Positions 18,327 through 28,407 of a stretch of 64,000 nt of DNA are shown here, in pieces. Location: positions 101,968-165,967 of the forward strand of contig NZ_LLYB01000053.1 in NCBI RefSeq assembly GCF_001440475.1. The letters are read 5' to 3'. The notes under the pieces were generated by a model, which was not told the DNA's origin, did no database searches, and saw only the letters and a list, made by a program, of their open reading frames with translations. The position numbers and the translations under genes were made by a program. Every line of letters starts with the position of its first letter. Within the stretch, counting starts at the first letter, position 1. The stretch comes from Bradyrhizobium lablabi. Its GTDB lineage: Bacteria; Pseudomonadota; Alphaproteobacteria; Rhizobiales; Xanthobacteraceae.

Positions 18327-19108
18327 CCGAACTGAAGATCGACCAGGTCGCCCGCATCTTCCCCGCGCGCCAGGGCCATGCGCCGACACGCGCGCTCGAA
18401 CCGATCGACCTCGACGTCGGCAACAACGACTTCGTCACCATCCTCGGCCCCTCGGGCTGCGGAAAGTCGACGCTGCTGCGCATCATCGCGGGGCTCGACC
18501 GTCCGACCAGCGGCCGCGTCATTCTGGACGGCCAAGAGGTCACGGGCCCTGGCGCGGATCGCGGCATGGTGTTTCAGTCCTACACGCTGTTTCCATGGCT
18601 GACCGTGCGCGAAAACATCGCGTTCGGCCTGCGCGAGCGCGGAGTTTCCGAGGCAGACCGCGAAAAAATCGCCGACGGTTTCATTCAGCGCGTCGGCCTG
18701 TCGGGTTTTGAGAATCATTGGCCAAAGCAACTCTCCGGTGGCATGCAGCAACGCACCGCGATCGCGCGAGCCCTTGCCAACGATCCAAAGATCCTGTTGC
18801 TCGACGAGCCGTTCGGCGCGCTGGATAATCAAACCCGCGTGCTGATGCAGGAGATGCTGCTCGGCATCTGGGAACGCGACCAGAAGACGGTGCTGTTCGT
18901 CACCCATGATATCGAGGAGGCGATCTTCCTCGGCAGCCGCGTCATCGTCATGAGCGCCCGTCCCGGCCGTATCAAGGCCGAGATCGCGGTCGATCTGCCG
19001 CACCCGCGATCCTACAAGATCAAGACTACGCCCGAATTCGTCAGCCTGAAGGAACGGCTCGTGGAAGAGATCCGCGCCGAGGCATTGAAGGTTGCGGTTC
19101 ACGCCTGA
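18323..19108 (+). CDS. ABC transporter ATP-binding protein (SsuB/TauB type)
   Basis: A 261-residue ATPase starting at the ATG overlapping the permease stop; the longer upstream frame is a shadow of the permease. It has Walker A GPSGCGKST, the signature LSGGMQQRTAIARAL, Walker B ILLLDEPFGALD and the switch His in FVTHDIEEA. It completes the binding protein-permease-ATPase unit. The substrate is unknown. Confidence 0.93.
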   Translation: MTELKIDQVARIFPARQGHAPTRALEPIDLDVGNNDFVTILGPSGCGKSTLLRIIAGLDRPTSGRVILDGQEVTGPGADRGMVFQSYTLFPWLTVRENIAFGLRERGVSEADREKIADGFIQRVGLSGFENHWPKQLSGGMQQRTAIARALANDPKILLLDEPFGALDNQTRVLMQEMLLGIWERDQKTVLFVTHDIEEAIFLGSRVIVMSARPGRIKAEIAVDLPHPRSYKIKTTPEFVSLKERLVEEIRAEALKVAVHA

Positions 19109-19288
19109 CGATTCGCTCGCTTGTGAAATCCGACAGGGGTGCGGTGAAATCAGCCCCGGATTTTGCTACGCTGATCCCTGCTTGCGTTGGACTCGTTGGA
19201 TGCCGTCGCATCCATCGCTTCTCACCGCCTCGCCACTTGCGGACCTGCAACGCAGTGCGACGTTCCGAATCCCGACAGGGAGACAGCC

Positions 19289-20572
19289 ATGGTGAAACCG
19301 TTTCCGTCGAAGACCCACATCGGCAACCACATGCTGCATCCGGAAACGCTGATGCTGAATTACGGCTACGATCCGCAATTGTCGGAAGGCGCCGTCAAGC
19401 CACCGGTCTTCCTGACCTCGACCTTCGTCTTCAGGACCGCCGAAGACGGACAGGATTTTTTCGATTTCGTCTCGGGCCGGCGCGAGCCTCCGGAGGGGAT
19501 GGGCGCGGGCCTGGTGTACTCGCGCTTCAACCACCCCAACAGCGAGATCGTCGAGGACAGGCTCGCCGTCTACGAGCGCGCGGAAAATTGCGCGCTGTTC
19601 TCTTCGGGCATGGCGGCAATTTCGACCACCATCCTGGCCTTCGTCCGCCCCGGCGACGTCATTCTGCACTCTCAGCCGTTGTATGGCGGGACAGAGACAC
19701 TGCTTGCGAAGACGCTTGCGAACCTCTCGATCGGCGCCGTGGGTTTTGCCGACGGTCTCGATGAGACCGCGGTCAAGGCGGCAGCGGAGGAAGCCATGCG
19801 CAAAGGCCGGGTTGCGATGATTTTCATTGAGACGCCGGCCAATCCCACCAACGGTCTCGTCGACGTAGCGATGGTCCGCCGCGTCGCCGACATGATCGCG
19901 CAGACCCAGCGGCATACGCCGATCGTCGCCTGCGACAATACCTTGCTCGGACCGGTGTTTCAGCGGCCGATCGAACACGGCGCTGATCTTTCGGTGTACT
20001 CGTTGACCAAATATGTCGGCGGTCATTCCGACCTGATCGCGGGCGCGGCGATCGGCTCAAAAGCCATCCTGAAGGATATCAAGGCACTGCGAAGCGCCAT
20101 CGGCACCCAACTCGATCCGCACTCCTGCTGGATGATCGGCCGATCGCTCGAGACGCTGAGCCTGCGCATGGAGAAAGCGGACCAAAACGCGCGGCTCGTG
20201 GCGGATTACCTGCGCGATCACAACAAGGTGGCGAAGGTTCATTATCTTGCTCACCACGAACCGGACTCCGTCGCCGGCCGTTTGTTCGCGCGGCAATGCA
20301 GCGGCGCAGGCTCCACATTCTCGTTCGACATCGTCGGCGGCCAGGCGGCCGCTTCAAAGTTCCTCAACGCGCTGCAGATCTTCAAGCTGGCAGTAAGCCT
20401 CGGCGGCACCGAGTCGCTTGCCAGCCTGCCCGCAAGCATGACCCACTCCGGTGTTCCCGCTGACATCCGCCAGAAAATCGGCGTTCTCGACTGCACGATC
20501 CGGCTGTCGATCGGCATCGAGCACCCGTCCGACCTGATCGCGGACCTCGCGCAGGCCCTGAACGAGGCATAA
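19289..20572 (+). CDS. Cys/Met-metabolism PLP-dependent enzyme (cystathionine gamma-synthase family)
   Basis: A 427-residue fold-type I PLP enzyme. The cofactor lysine is K241 in [30 protein letters not shown] and [14 protein letters not shown] are further family hallmarks. It may be a gamma-synthase, gamma-lyase or O-acyl-homoserine sulfhydrylase type enzyme; sequence reading cannot choose. The ATG at 19289 follows CAGGGAGA. It lies 180 bases after the ABC ATPase and may be separately transcribed; that gap shows no riboswitch I could recognise. Confidence 0.85.
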   Translation: MVKPFPSKTHIGNHMLHPETLMLNYGYDPQLSEGAVKPPVFLTSTFVFRTAEDGQDFFDFVSGRREPPEGMGAGLVYSRFNHPNSEIVEDRLAVYERAENCALFSSGMAAISTTILAFVRPGDVILHSQPLYGGTETLLAKTLANLSIGAVGFADGLDETAVKAAAEEAMRKGRVAMIFIETPANPTNGLVDVAMVRRVADMIAQTQRHTPIVACDNTLLGPVFQRPIEHGADLSVYSLTKYVGGHSDLIAGAAIGSKAILKDIKALRSAIGTQLDPHSCWMIGRSLETLSLRMEKADQNARLVADYLRDHNKVAKVHYLAHHEPDSVAGRLFARQCSGAGSTFSFDIVGGQAAASKFLNALQIFKLAVSLGGTESLASLPASMTHSGVPADIRQKIGVLDCTIRLSIGIEHPSDLIADLAQALNEA

Positions 20573-20660
20573 CTGTACGCCACGCGCGAGAGGACTGGAT
20601 CGCGCCAGCGCCTCGCCACTGCCGCCGCAGAAGCCAGGCGCCCGGCGCGACCGCTCGCCG

Positions 20661-22385
20661 TCACTTCTTAACGGCGAACACCCAGACGACGCCGCCTTGC
20701 GGCACGTTGTTCTCCAGGCCGGGGACCTTGCCCACCAATGCGTCCTGGATGCGCTGCGCGTCCACGCCCCAGCCCGACTGGATGGCGATATACTGCGTCC
20801 CGTCCACCTCATAGGCGACCGGCATGCCCATGATGCCGGAGTTGGTCTTTTGCTCCCACAGCAGCTCACCGGTCTTGGCATGGAAGGCGCGGAACATCCG
20901 GTCGTTGGTGCCGCCGACAAAGATAAGATCGCCTGCGGTAGCGGTCACCGAACCGAACAGGTGCGACTTGGGAAAATTATGCGACCAGGCCTTCTTGCCC
21001 GTGGCCGGATCCCACGCCTGCAGTTCGCCGAAGTGTGTCGCGCCGGGACGAGGTGTCAGGCCGATATCTTCGGGCTTGGTCCCGAGCCAAAGCTGACCGG
21101 CAACCAACGGCACTTTCTCGCCGGTGAAGCCGCCGCAGAAATTCTCGTTGGCCGGAACGTAGACCAAGCCGGTTTTCTGGCTGTACGCAGCCGACGGCCA
21201 ATCCTTGCCACCCCACAACGATGGGCAGAATTCGACCCGCTTGCCAATAATCGGCTTGTGAGCCGGATCGACAATCGGCTTGCCACTCTCGGGCTCAATG
21301 CCTTTCCAGACGTCGGTATGAACAAAAGGCCAGCCGGCGACATATTTGATGCTGTCCGGCTTGCGCTCCAGTACCCAGAAAATCGCGTTCCGCCCCGGAT
21401 GGATAAGACTCTTGATCGTCCGGCCATCCCTTTGCAGGTCGACCAGCATTGGTGCGTCCACCTCGTCCCAATCCCAGGAATCGTTTTGGTGGTACTGGAA
21501 GTAAGTTTTCAGCTTGCCGCTATCGGGATCGAGCGCGAGCACTGAACTTGTGTAAAGATTGTCGCCAGGGTGAGTGTCGCCCGGCCAGGGTGCGGCGTTG
21601 CCGGTGCCCCAATAGACTGTCCTGGTGTCTGGATCGTAGTTGCCCGTCATCCAGGCAGATCCGCCACCCGTTTTCCAGTCGTCGCCTTTCCATGTCTCGT
21701 TACCCGGCTCACCCGCACCGGGAATGGTGAAGGTCCGCCACAGCTCCTTGCCCGTGTTGGCATCATAGGCAACGACGTAACCGCGCACGCCCAACTCGCC
21801 ACCGGAACCGCCGACGATCACCTTGCCGTCGACGACCAGCGGCATCAGGGTCAGATACTGTCCCTTCTTGTAGTCCTGAACCTTGGTATCCCAGACTACC
21901 TTGCCGGTCTTGGCATCAAGCGCCACCAGATGGTCGTCCGTCGTGGCGAGGTACAGCTTGTCCTCCCACAGCCCGACGCCGCGATTGGTCGGGTGCAATT
22001 GAAAGAGGTCTTCGGGAAGCTGGCGTTTGTATCGCCAGTACTCGTCACCGGTCTTGGCGTCGAGCGCAATCACCTGCCCCGACGGCGTTGCGACGAACAT
22101 CACGCCATTGTTGACGATCGGCGGAGCCTCATGTCCCTCGACCACACCGGTCGAGAACGTCCACGCCGGCACGAGATTTTTCACGTTGGAGGTGTTGATC
22201 TGGTCGAGCGGGCTGTATCCCTGGCCGTCATAGGTCCGGCGATAATGCATCCAGTTGCCGGGTTCCGGATTTTTGAGCCGCTCCGCAGTCACCGGGGCGT
22301 AGTTCTCGATCGGACCCGCGGCAGCGATCGAAACGAGGCATGTAGACGCGAGCAAACCGGACAAAATCCATTGCTTCAAGGCCAT
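20661..22385 (-). CDS. PQQ-dependent alcohol dehydrogenase, predicted lanthanide type
   Basis: A 574-residue periplasmic quinoprotein with a Sec signal peptide (LLASTCLVSIAAAG) and eight-bladed-propeller tryptophan-docking repeats such as GKELWRTF and YVPANENFCGG. Cofactor/metal residues can be placed at E197 (SGGELG), N263 (GTGNAAPW) and D305 with D307 in SWDWDEV. The second Asp, two residues on, marks lanthanide-using enzymes (ExaF/PedH/XoxF). The vicinal Cys pair before the NRG motif is absent: the site reads QLHPTNRG. It probably oxidises an alcohol or aldehyde. A GGGGAGG ribosome site precedes the ATG. It lies 72 bases downstream of the Rieske-protein gene. Confidence 0.88.
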   Translation of the reverse strand: MALKQWILSGLLASTCLVSIAAAGPIENYAPVTAERLKNPEPGNWMHYRRTYDGQGYSPLDQINTSNVKNLVPAWTFSTGVVEGHEAPPIVNNGVMFVATPSGQVIALDAKTGDEYWRYKRQLPEDLFQLHPTNRGVGLWEDKLYLATTDDHLVALDAKTGKVVWDTKVQDYKKGQYLTLMPLVVDGKVIVGGSGGELGVRGYVVAYDANTGKELWRTFTIPGAGEPGNETWKGDDWKTGGGSAWMTGNYDPDTRTVYWGTGNAAPWPGDTHPGDNLYTSSVLALDPDSGKLKTYFQYHQNDSWDWDEVDAPMLVDLQRDGRTIKSLIHPGRNAIFWVLERKPDSIKYVAGWPFVHTDVWKGIEPESGKPIVDPAHKPIIGKRVEFCPSLWGGKDWPSAAYSQKTGLVYVPANENFCGGFTGEKVPLVAGQLWLGTKPEDIGLTPRPGATHFGELQAWDPATGKKAWSHNFPKSHLFGSVTATAGDLIFVGGTNDRMFRAFHAKTGELLWEQKTNSGIMGMPVAYEVDGTQYIAIQSGWGVDAQRIQDALVGKVPGLENNVPQGGVVWVFAVKK

Positions 22386-22457
22386 AGCGCAACCTCCCCT
22401 TTGTTTTCATCTCACGAATTCTGTTTTCTGGTCGTGGATCGAGACGGCCGCCCACCG

Positions 22458-23111
22458 TCACCTGGCCTGCTGCGCACCTACCTTTCCAATGAATGTTGCG
22501 GCCACCGTCAGCGAACCGTCGTCCATCGCCAACGGAAGCGCCGGCAGGCGCCGGGGCGCCGGTCCAAACACAACCTGCGCGCCCTGCCGGGGGTCATATT
22601 CCGAATTATGACAAACGCATTTGAACACGTCCTTGTCGCCGCCAGCCGCCTTTACCCAAGCCGTGATCGGACAACCGGTGTGGACGCAGATGGCCGAATA
22701 AGCCACGACGCCGCCGGCGGCGCGTGAGCGCGTTTCTTCATCCAGCTCAGCCGGTTCCAGTTTGACGACGAGCACTTCGTTCAGGCGCGAGCCCTTGCGC
22801 ACGACCGATGTCTTGGGATCTTTTGGCCAGGCCCGAACCGGCGGACCGCCAGCCTGCAAATCCTGCGGCTTGATCACCTCGCCCGCACGATCCCCTTCGG
22901 CGAAAACCAGAACGTCGCCCTTCTGAGGCCGCTCGTTGCTTCCAGGTAAATCTTCCTCGGCAATGCAGGGGCTGGACGACGCCAGGCAGGCGCCCGTGGC
23001 AAGAGCCGTCAGGATAAGCGCGCGCCGCGTTGGATCCTGACACATCGCTGTCGCGAGTTCCGTGTCTGTGCGTGTGATCGACGTTGTTGCCTGATCGGAT
23101 TTGCACATCAC
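22458..23111 (-). CDS. Exported Rieske [2Fe-2S] protein
   Basis: A 217-residue protein with both Rieske ligand pairs, C-V-H-x-x-C (CVHTGCPI) and C-V-C-H (KCVCHNSEYDP), including the disulphide cysteines of the cytochrome bc1 type. The N-terminus carries a twin-arginine-like signal (DPTRRALILTALATGACLASS), which suits export of a folded iron-sulphur protein. It has no cytochrome b or c1 partner here and lies directly upstream of the PQQ alcohol dehydrogenase. It may pass electrons from that enzyme or from the divergent molybdenum hydroxylase; this is inference. Confidence 0.82.
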   Translation of the reverse strand: MMCKSDQATTSITRTDTELATAMCQDPTRRALILTALATGACLASSSPCIAEEDLPGSNERPQKGDVLVFAEGDRAGEVIKPQDLQAGGPPVRAWPKDPKTSVVRKGSRLNEVLVVKLEPAELDEETRSRAAGGVVAYSAICVHTGCPITAWVKAAGGDKDVFKCVCHNSEYDPRQGAQVVFGPAPRRLPALPLAMDDGSLTVAATFIGKVGAQQAR

Positions 23112-23714
23112 TCAACCTGAAGGAGAGACTCGGTCAAAAAAATGGCGACAGAAAAATTGTGTCTCGAGCAATCACCTCTTCCATTTGATGTCAGCGATTG
23201 CAACAAATGCCCGTAGCGTAAGCCTCCATCGCATCGCCGCTGCAGCCTGGCGCCTCATGCGTATTTTGCAGAACAGCTCAGCCTTCGGTGATGTGCAGTG
23301 CATCACGAGCGTGCGAGAGGCCTCACGCCAGCGTTCAATGTGCGCATGCAAGTCCATGCTGACCGCACAATGTTGAAGAGACGATCTTCCATTTTGTCCT
23401 GACGGAAACGTTTAAGTTTGACGCCAATTGCTCGTGCCCGATCTCACTGCGTCAGTGTCGCTTACCAAATGCAATTCTTGGGCGATGCCCCGCTTTCGCC
23501 AAACATGCGGAAGCAAAATGGAGAACGCCTTATAGTAGTAATCCAAAAGCGCGGCCGACTGAACCAAACCAATAATAACGATCAGGAGGATGGCTCACAG
23601 AAATCCCAGCCAGACAGCAAGGAATTTCGAAGCGACGGCGTCGAGTGGTCAGCAGGAGTGTTGCCGCTCACGTCGGAGCTACCATCAGCAGCTTATGAAG
23701 AGCGAGGATCGATC
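23112..23714 (+). other. 600-base intergenic region between divergent operons
   Basis: This is the promoter region between the Rieske/PQQ dehydrogenase operon (minus) and the molybdenum hydroxylase genes (plus). It is visibly richer in A and T than its neighbours. Reading frames exist, one running in frame into the iron-sulphur subunit, but they lack protein-like composition. I see no convincing -35/-10 pair, operator palindrome or RNA structure. Confidence 0.5.
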
Positions 23715-24167
23715 ATGATTACCTTGAAGATTAACGGCCAGCAAAAGAACTGGGATGGCGACCCCGATCTTCCGCTGCTCTGGTTCCTCCGCGATGAAGC
23801 CGGACTGACAGGCACGAAATACGGCTGCGGCCAAGCGCTTTGCGGCGCCTGCACCGTGATCGTCGACAAGCAGGCGGTACGTTCCTGCATCACGTCGGTC
23901 TCCGACGTGGTTGGTCGGGAGGTCACGACGATCGAAGGTCTTCATCCGACCGGCGATCACGCAGTTCAGAAGGCCTGGCGCCAGCTCAATGTTCCGCAAT
24001 GCGGCTTCTGCCAGGTCGGCCAGATCATGCAGGCCGCCGCGCTGCTGACAGAAAATCCGAAGCCCACGCACGACCAGATACGCGAGGCCATGGCGGGCAA
24101 CATCTGCCGCTGCGGCTGCTATCAGCGCATTGAAAATGCGGTCCACCTCGCATCGACGGGGGTCTGA
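23715..24167 (+). CDS. Molybdenum hydroxylase, [2Fe-2S] subunit (isoquinoline oxidoreductase/aldehyde dehydrogenase alpha type)
   Basis: A 150-residue iron-sulphur subunit. The plant-type cluster motif is GCGQALCGACTV plus the later Cys in RSC, and the C-terminal cluster sits in CGFCQVGQIM and GNICRCGCYQRI. The ATG at 23715 is preferred because the longer frame adds low-complexity sequence; a GAGGATC site precedes it. It passes electrons from the molybdenum cofactor in the adjacent large subunit, which begins two bases after its stop. Confidence 0.93.
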   Translation: MITLKINGQQKNWDGDPDLPLLWFLRDEAGLTGTKYGCGQALCGACTVIVDKQAVRSCITSVSDVVGREVTTIEGLHPTGDHAVQKAWRQLNVPQCGFCQVGQIMQAAALLTENPKPTHDQIREAMAGNICRCGCYQRIENAVHLASTGV

Positions 24168-24169
24168 TC

Positions 24170-26488
24170 ATGAACATCATCACCAATCCCAGGAAGCTCC
24201 GTGGCTTTGAGCGATACGTCAAAGTCGACAACGTTTCACGCCGCAGCATTTTGAAGGGGCTCGGGCTCGCCGGAGGCTTCGTTCTGGCTGCTCCCGTGAT
24301 GTCACGCCCCGCCCTTGCCGCGTATAAGACCGGCGCGGGCGAGATGCCGCACGGCACCGTGGTGGATCCGCGCGTGTTCGTCGCGATCGCACCGGACGGC
24401 ATTGTCACGATCGTTGCGCATCGCGCCGAGATGGGAACCGGCGTCCGCACCAGCCTGCCGATGATCGTCGCCGAAGAGATGGAAGCCGACTGGTCGCGCG
24501 TTCGCGTTCAGCAGGCGCATGGCGACGAGGTGAAATTCGGCAATCAGGACACCGACGGATCGCGCAGCACGCGGCACTACCTGATGCCGATGCGCCAGAT
24601 CGGCGCTTCAGCCCGCACGATGCTCGAAACCGCAGCGGCGAAACGCTGGGGCGTTCCGGCGACCGAAGTGAAGGCGGTCAATCACGAGGTCGTCCACAGT
24701 GCGAGCGGACGGCGCATTGGCTTCGGCGATCTGGCGGCCGACGCCGCCAAGGAGTCGGTACCGAGTGTCGAAGGGTTGAGGCTGAAAGACCCAAAGGATT
24801 TCCGCTATCTGGGCAAAGGCCAGATCAGCATGGTCGATCTCCGCGACATCACGGTAGGCACCGCGCGCTACGGCGCCGACGTCCGCCTGCCTGGCATGAA
24901 ATACGCCGTCATTGCCCGGCCGCCAGTAACCGGGGGCAAGGTCGCGTCGTTTGACGGGGCAGCGGCGATGAAGGTGTCCGGCGTCGAGAAGGTCATGGAA
25001 GTCAAGGGCTGGCCGTGGCCATCGAAATTCCAGCCACTCGGCGGCGTCGCCGTGATCGCCCGCAACACCGGCGCGGCGATCAAGGGGCGCGACGCCCTGA
25101 AGATCGTCTGGGACGATGGCGCCAACGGCAAGTATGAGTCGGTCGCCTACCGGGCCGAACTCGAGGCAGCCGCACGAAAGCCGGGACTGGTGGTGCGGAA
25201 GGAAGGCGACGTTGAAGCCGCCCTGAAGGGCGCCGACAAGGTGATCGTCGGTGAGTACTACCTGCCGCATCTCGCCCATGTCGCCATGGAGCCGCCGGTT
25301 GCGGTCGCCGACGTCAAGGGTGACAAGGCGGAGATCTGGGGACCGGTGCAAAGCGCCGGCGGAACGCGCGAGGACGTCGCCAAGACGCTCGACATTCCCC
25401 AGGAGAATGTCACCGTCAACGTCACGCTGCTCGGCGGCGGCTTCGGCCGCAAGTCGAAGTGCGATTACGCCATCGAAGCCGCCCTGCTTTCAAAGGAGCT
25501 CGGCGCCCCCGTCAAGGTGCAATGGACACGGGAGGACGACGTTCGCAACGGCTTCCTGCACACCGTCTCGGTGGAACGCATCGAGGCAGGTCTCGACAAG
25601 AGCGGCAAGGTGACGGCCTGGCGCCATCGAAGCGTCGCGCCGAGCATCGCCTCGACATTTGCCGCCAACACGGTGCACCAGGCGCCGTTCGAACTCGGCA
25701 TGGGGCTGGTCGACATGCCCTTCGAGATCGCCAACGTGCAATGTGAGAATCCGGAAGCGGCCGCGCATACCCGTATCGGCTGGTTCCGCTCCGTGTCGAA
25801 CATCCCGCGCGCCTTCGCGGTGCAGTCCATGGTCGCCGAACTCGCGCACGCCACCAAACGCGATCCAAAGGACATGCTGCTGGAGCTGATCGGCTCTCCG
25901 CGGATCGTCAAGCTCGATTCCGTGAAAGACCTCTGGAACTACGGCGAGCCCTATGACAGCTATCCGATCGACACCGCGCGTCTTCGCAAGGTCGTCGAGC
26001 TGGTCGCAGAAAAGGGCGGCTGGGGGCGTTCCGTCCCCAAGGGGCACGGGCTCGGCATTGCCGCGCATCGCAGCTTCGTCAGCTATATCGCGACGATCGT
26101 CGAGGTGGCCGTTGACGACAAGGGCAAGCTCACCGTGCCCCGGGTCGATACGGCGATCGATTGCGGCACTTTCGTCAATCCGGAGCGGATCCAGTCGCAG
26201 ATCGAGGGTACCGCGATCATGGGCCTGAGCCTCGCCAAGCATGGCGCGATCACCTTCAAGGACGGCAAGGTGCAGCAGGGCAATTTCGACGATTTCCCGG
26301 TGATCCGGATGGACGAGGCCCCGGCCGTAACGAACGTCTACATCGTGCCCCCCGGCCCGGACACGCCGCCCAGCGGTGTCGGCGAGCCGGGTGTGCCGCC
26401 GTTTGCACCGGCGCTGATCAACGCGATCTTCGCCGCGACCGGCAAGCGCATCCGCGCACTGCCGATCGGCAAGCAATTGGAGGCGTAA
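24170..26488 (+). CDS. Molybdenum hydroxylase, large subunit (isoquinoline 1-oxidoreductase/aldehyde dehydrogenase beta type)
   Basis: A 772-residue xanthine-oxidase-family protein carrying the molybdopterin site. A twin-arginine signal ([21 protein letters not shown]) predicts periplasmic export, carrying the small subunit along. Motifs include [20 protein letters not shown] and the C-terminal [19 protein letters not shown] with the catalytic Glu. It hydroxylates N-heterocycles or oxidises aldehydes. An aldehyde role next to a PQQ alcohol dehydrogenase is plausible. No flavin subunit is encoded, typical for this two-subunit type, which usually reduces a cytochrome. Confidence 0.9.
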   Translation: MNIITNPRKLRGFERYVKVDNVSRRSILKGLGLAGGFVLAAPVMSRPALAAYKTGAGEMPHGTVVDPRVFVAIAPDGIVTIVAHRAEMGTGVRTSLPMIVAEEMEADWSRVRVQQAHGDEVKFGNQDTDGSRSTRHYLMPMRQIGASARTMLETAAAKRWGVPATEVKAVNHEVVHSASGRRIGFGDLAADAAKESVPSVEGLRLKDPKDFRYLGKGQISMVDLRDITVGTARYGADVRLPGMKYAVIARPPVTGGKVASFDGAAAMKVSGVEKVMEVKGWPWPSKFQPLGGVAVIARNTGAAIKGRDALKIVWDDGANGKYESVAYRAELEAAARKPGLVVRKEGDVEAALKGADKVIVGEYYLPHLAHVAMEPPVAVADVKGDKAEIWGPVQSAGGTREDVAKTLDIPQENVTVNVTLLGGGFGRKSKCDYAIEAALLSKELGAPVKVQWTREDDVRNGFLHTVSVERIEAGLDKSGKVTAWRHRSVAPSIASTFAANTVHQAPFELGMGLVDMPFEIANVQCENPEAAAHTRIGWFRSVSNIPRAFAVQSMVAELAHATKRDPKDMLLELIGSPRIVKLDSVKDLWNYGEPYDSYPIDTARLRKVVELVAEKGGWGRSVPKGHGLGIAAHRSFVSYIATIVEVAVDDKGKLTVPRVDTAIDCGTFVNPERIQSQIEGTAIMGLSLAKHGAITFKDGKVQQGNFDDFPVIRMDEAPAVTNVYIVPPGPDTPPSGVGEPGVPPFAPALINAIFAATGKRIRALPIGKQLEA

Positions 26489-26544
26489 GGAGGAACGTTA
26501 GGCCGAACGGGCCGTTTTCATTGGTCTGAGAGGAGTTCAGGCCG

Positions 26545-26808
26545 ATGAAACCCAACTCAACTGCGCTCGCGGTATCCTTGCTGTCGGGCGTGCTTCTACT
26601 AACTGCTCAGGCGGCGACCGCTCAAACGACGTCGCCGCCGGGCGCGACCGCCACGCGGCCGGCGACGAACCCGCCGGGACAAACCTCCCTGCCAAACGAA
26701 AGCCCGCCGGCCACGACAACGCAAACCACCGGCGAAGCCAGCCGCGATCCCGTCGTGAAGAAAATGAACGAGGACGAAAAGCAGAAGGTCGAGACCAAGG
26801 GCAAGTAG
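26545..26808 (+). CDS. Small exported protein, rich in Pro and Thr
   Basis: An 87-residue protein with a clear Sec signal (LLSGVLLLTAQAATAQ), a low-complexity Thr/Pro/Ala middle and a charged lysine/glutamate tail ending KVETKGK. An AGGAG site lies upstream of the ATG. I recognise no domain. It follows the molybdenum hydroxylase by 56 bases in the same direction and could be co-transcribed; the function is unknown. Confidence 0.6.
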   Translation: MKPNSTALAVSLLSGVLLLTAQAATAQTTSPPGATATRPATNPPGQTSLPNESPPATTTQTTGEASRDPVVKKMNEDEKQKVETKGK

Positions 26809-26882
26809 TGCAGTTCCGGCTGGGCCGTTAGACGTGGTCGTCCCCTCGCAACGTCTGTCATCGCTGGCACTGAAGCGTCAGG

Positions 26883-27746
26883 TCATCCGACAAGCCCGAT
26901 TGCAGAAGCGGCCGCCGGCCTCAGGGCTCGCAAATCCATGTGCCGGTTCACGTCCTTGTAGAGCAGGTAACGGAACCGCCCGGGCCCACCGGCGTAACAC
27001 GCCTGGGGGCAAAAGGCGCGGAGCCACATATAGTCCCCGGCCTCGACCTCGACCCAGTCTTGATTGAGCCGGTAGACGGCCTTGCCCTCAAGAACATAAA
27101 GACCGTGCTCCATGACGTGGGTCTCCGCAAACGGAATCGACGCGCCCGGCTCGAAAGTGACGATGGTGATGTGCATGTCGTGCCGGATGTCTGATGGATC
27201 GACGAAGCGCGTCGTGGCCCATCTTCCATCCGTATGAGGCATTGGTGTTGGCGTGATGGAATCTTCGTTTGTCACAATGGGTTCCGGCGTCGCGATCCCG
27301 GACACGCGCTGATACAGCTTCCGGATCCAGTGAAACTGCACCGCTTCGGAGCTGCGATTCTGTACGCTCCAGCGGCAACCGGGCGGAAGATACGCAAAGC
27401 CACCGGGCCGCAACACGTGTTCCGCCCCGTTGAGCCGCAAGGCCAACTTACCGCCAACCACGAACAGCGCCCCCTGCGCTTCCGTATCGGGCTCCGGCGA
27501 TTCGCTTCCGCCGCCCGGCGCCACGTCGACAAGGTAATGGGAGAACGTTTCGGCGAATCCGGATAGCGGTCGGGCCAGCACCCAAACGCGCGCATCGTTC
27601 CAGTGTGGAAGATAGCTTGTAACAATGTCGCGTATGACGCCCTTGGGTATCACCGCATAGGCATCCGTAAAAACCGCGCGGCCGGTCAGAAGCTCCGTCT
27701 GGGCTGGATGCCCGCCGGTTGGGACGTGATAGGTTCGAGATGACAT
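26883..27746 (-). CDS. allE: (S)-ureidoglycine aminohydrolase
   Basis: A 287-residue bicupin that converts (S)-ureidoglycine to (S)-ureidoglycolate and ammonia in purine breakdown. The start at 27746 (MSSRTYHVPTGGHP) follows an AGGA site. Two cupin halves are visible: LRPGGFAYLPPGCRW in the first and PFAETHVMEHGLYVLEGKA, with Mn-binding His/Glu residues, in the second. It is the last gene of a minus-strand group with allA and dctA. Confidence 0.88.
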   Translation of the reverse strand: MSSRTYHVPTGGHPAQTELLTGRAVFTDAYAVIPKGVIRDIVTSYLPHWNDARVWVLARPLSGFAETFSHYLVDVAPGGGSESPEPDTEAQGALFVVGGKLALRLNGAEHVLRPGGFAYLPPGCRWSVQNRSSEAVQFHWIRKLYQRVSGIATPEPIVTNEDSITPTPMPHTDGRWATTRFVDPSDIRHDMHITIVTFEPGASIPFAETHVMEHGLYVLEGKAVYRLNQDWVEVEAGDYMWLRAFCPQACYAGGPGRFRYLLYKDVNRHMDLRALRPAAASAIGLVG

Positions 27747-27785
27747 TTCCTGGCCTCTCAAAGACGGTTCTTGTTCATCGAACGA

Positions 27786-28319
27786 CTAGCCCTGCTTCGC
27801 CGTAATGCCCGGGTGCATTGCAGCACTATCGAACGCGACCCGCAGCCAGTCTGGTTCTTCAAGCCACTTTTCCTCGAGGTTGCTTCCCGCGCCCTTTCGA
27901 TCGACGACAACGAACGGACTGGCGTCCGCAATGACAAGCAGCGGATGATGCCAGCAGTTTCTCGCGTAGTTGACGCCCTGTCGTCCCGACGCAGCAAACG
28001 CCCGGTAGCTCGACGGGATGCCCGGATCTGCGCAAACGACCACCAGCCAGGGCGCTTCGTTCAACGGGACGAAAAGCTGGCTGCCGAGCGGATGACGCTC
28101 CATCATCTTGATGACAATCGGCGCCGGTCTCACCGTGCCGATGAACAGGCTGATATTGACCTCTCCGCCTGCCGAGGCGACGTCAATCTTCGCCAGATCG
28201 TCATAGCGACTGGCAAATCCTTCGTTGATCAGTTTCGGCTTCACATCTTCGGTCTCGACGACCTCGCCGAAAGGCGCGAACCCCGCCTTTGACAAAGGTG
28301 CAACCGAAAGCGTCAGCAT
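27786..28319 (-). CDS. allA: Ureidoglycolate lyase
   Basis: A 177-residue enzyme splitting ureidoglycolate into glyoxylate and urea. Family text includes FAPFGEVVETE near the N-terminus, ERHPLGSQLFVPL and the C-terminal-half GVNYARNCWHHPLL active-site stretch. It acts directly on the product of the next gene, so the two form a pair ending purine/allantoin nitrogen release. Allantoinase and allantoate amidohydrolase are not in the window. Confidence 0.92.
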   Translation of the reverse strand: MLTLSVAPLSKAGFAPFGEVVETEDVKPKLINEGFASRYDDLAKIDVASAGGEVNISLFIGTVRPAPIVIKMMERHPLGSQLFVPLNEAPWLVVVCADPGIPSSYRAFAASGRQGVNYARNCWHHPLLVIADASPFVVVDRKGAGSNLEEKWLEEPDWLRVAFDSAAMHPGITAKQG

Positions 28320-28407
28320 CGTTCAAACTCCGATCAACTTCGAGCATGGCGAGGCGTCCAGATCGGCCCGGTTGGTCTGGCCGATACCGGACGCCTTATG
28401 CCTGATA

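Noticed and set aside
19109..19288. SAM riboswitch upstream of the Cys/Met PLP enzyme
   Set aside because: The gap and the gene type invite one, but I could not find the conserved core or pseudoknot pairs by eye.
23418..23714. N-terminal extension of the iron-sulphur subunit
   Set aside because: The frame is open but the sequence is low in family similarity and a ribosome site precedes the ATG at 23715.
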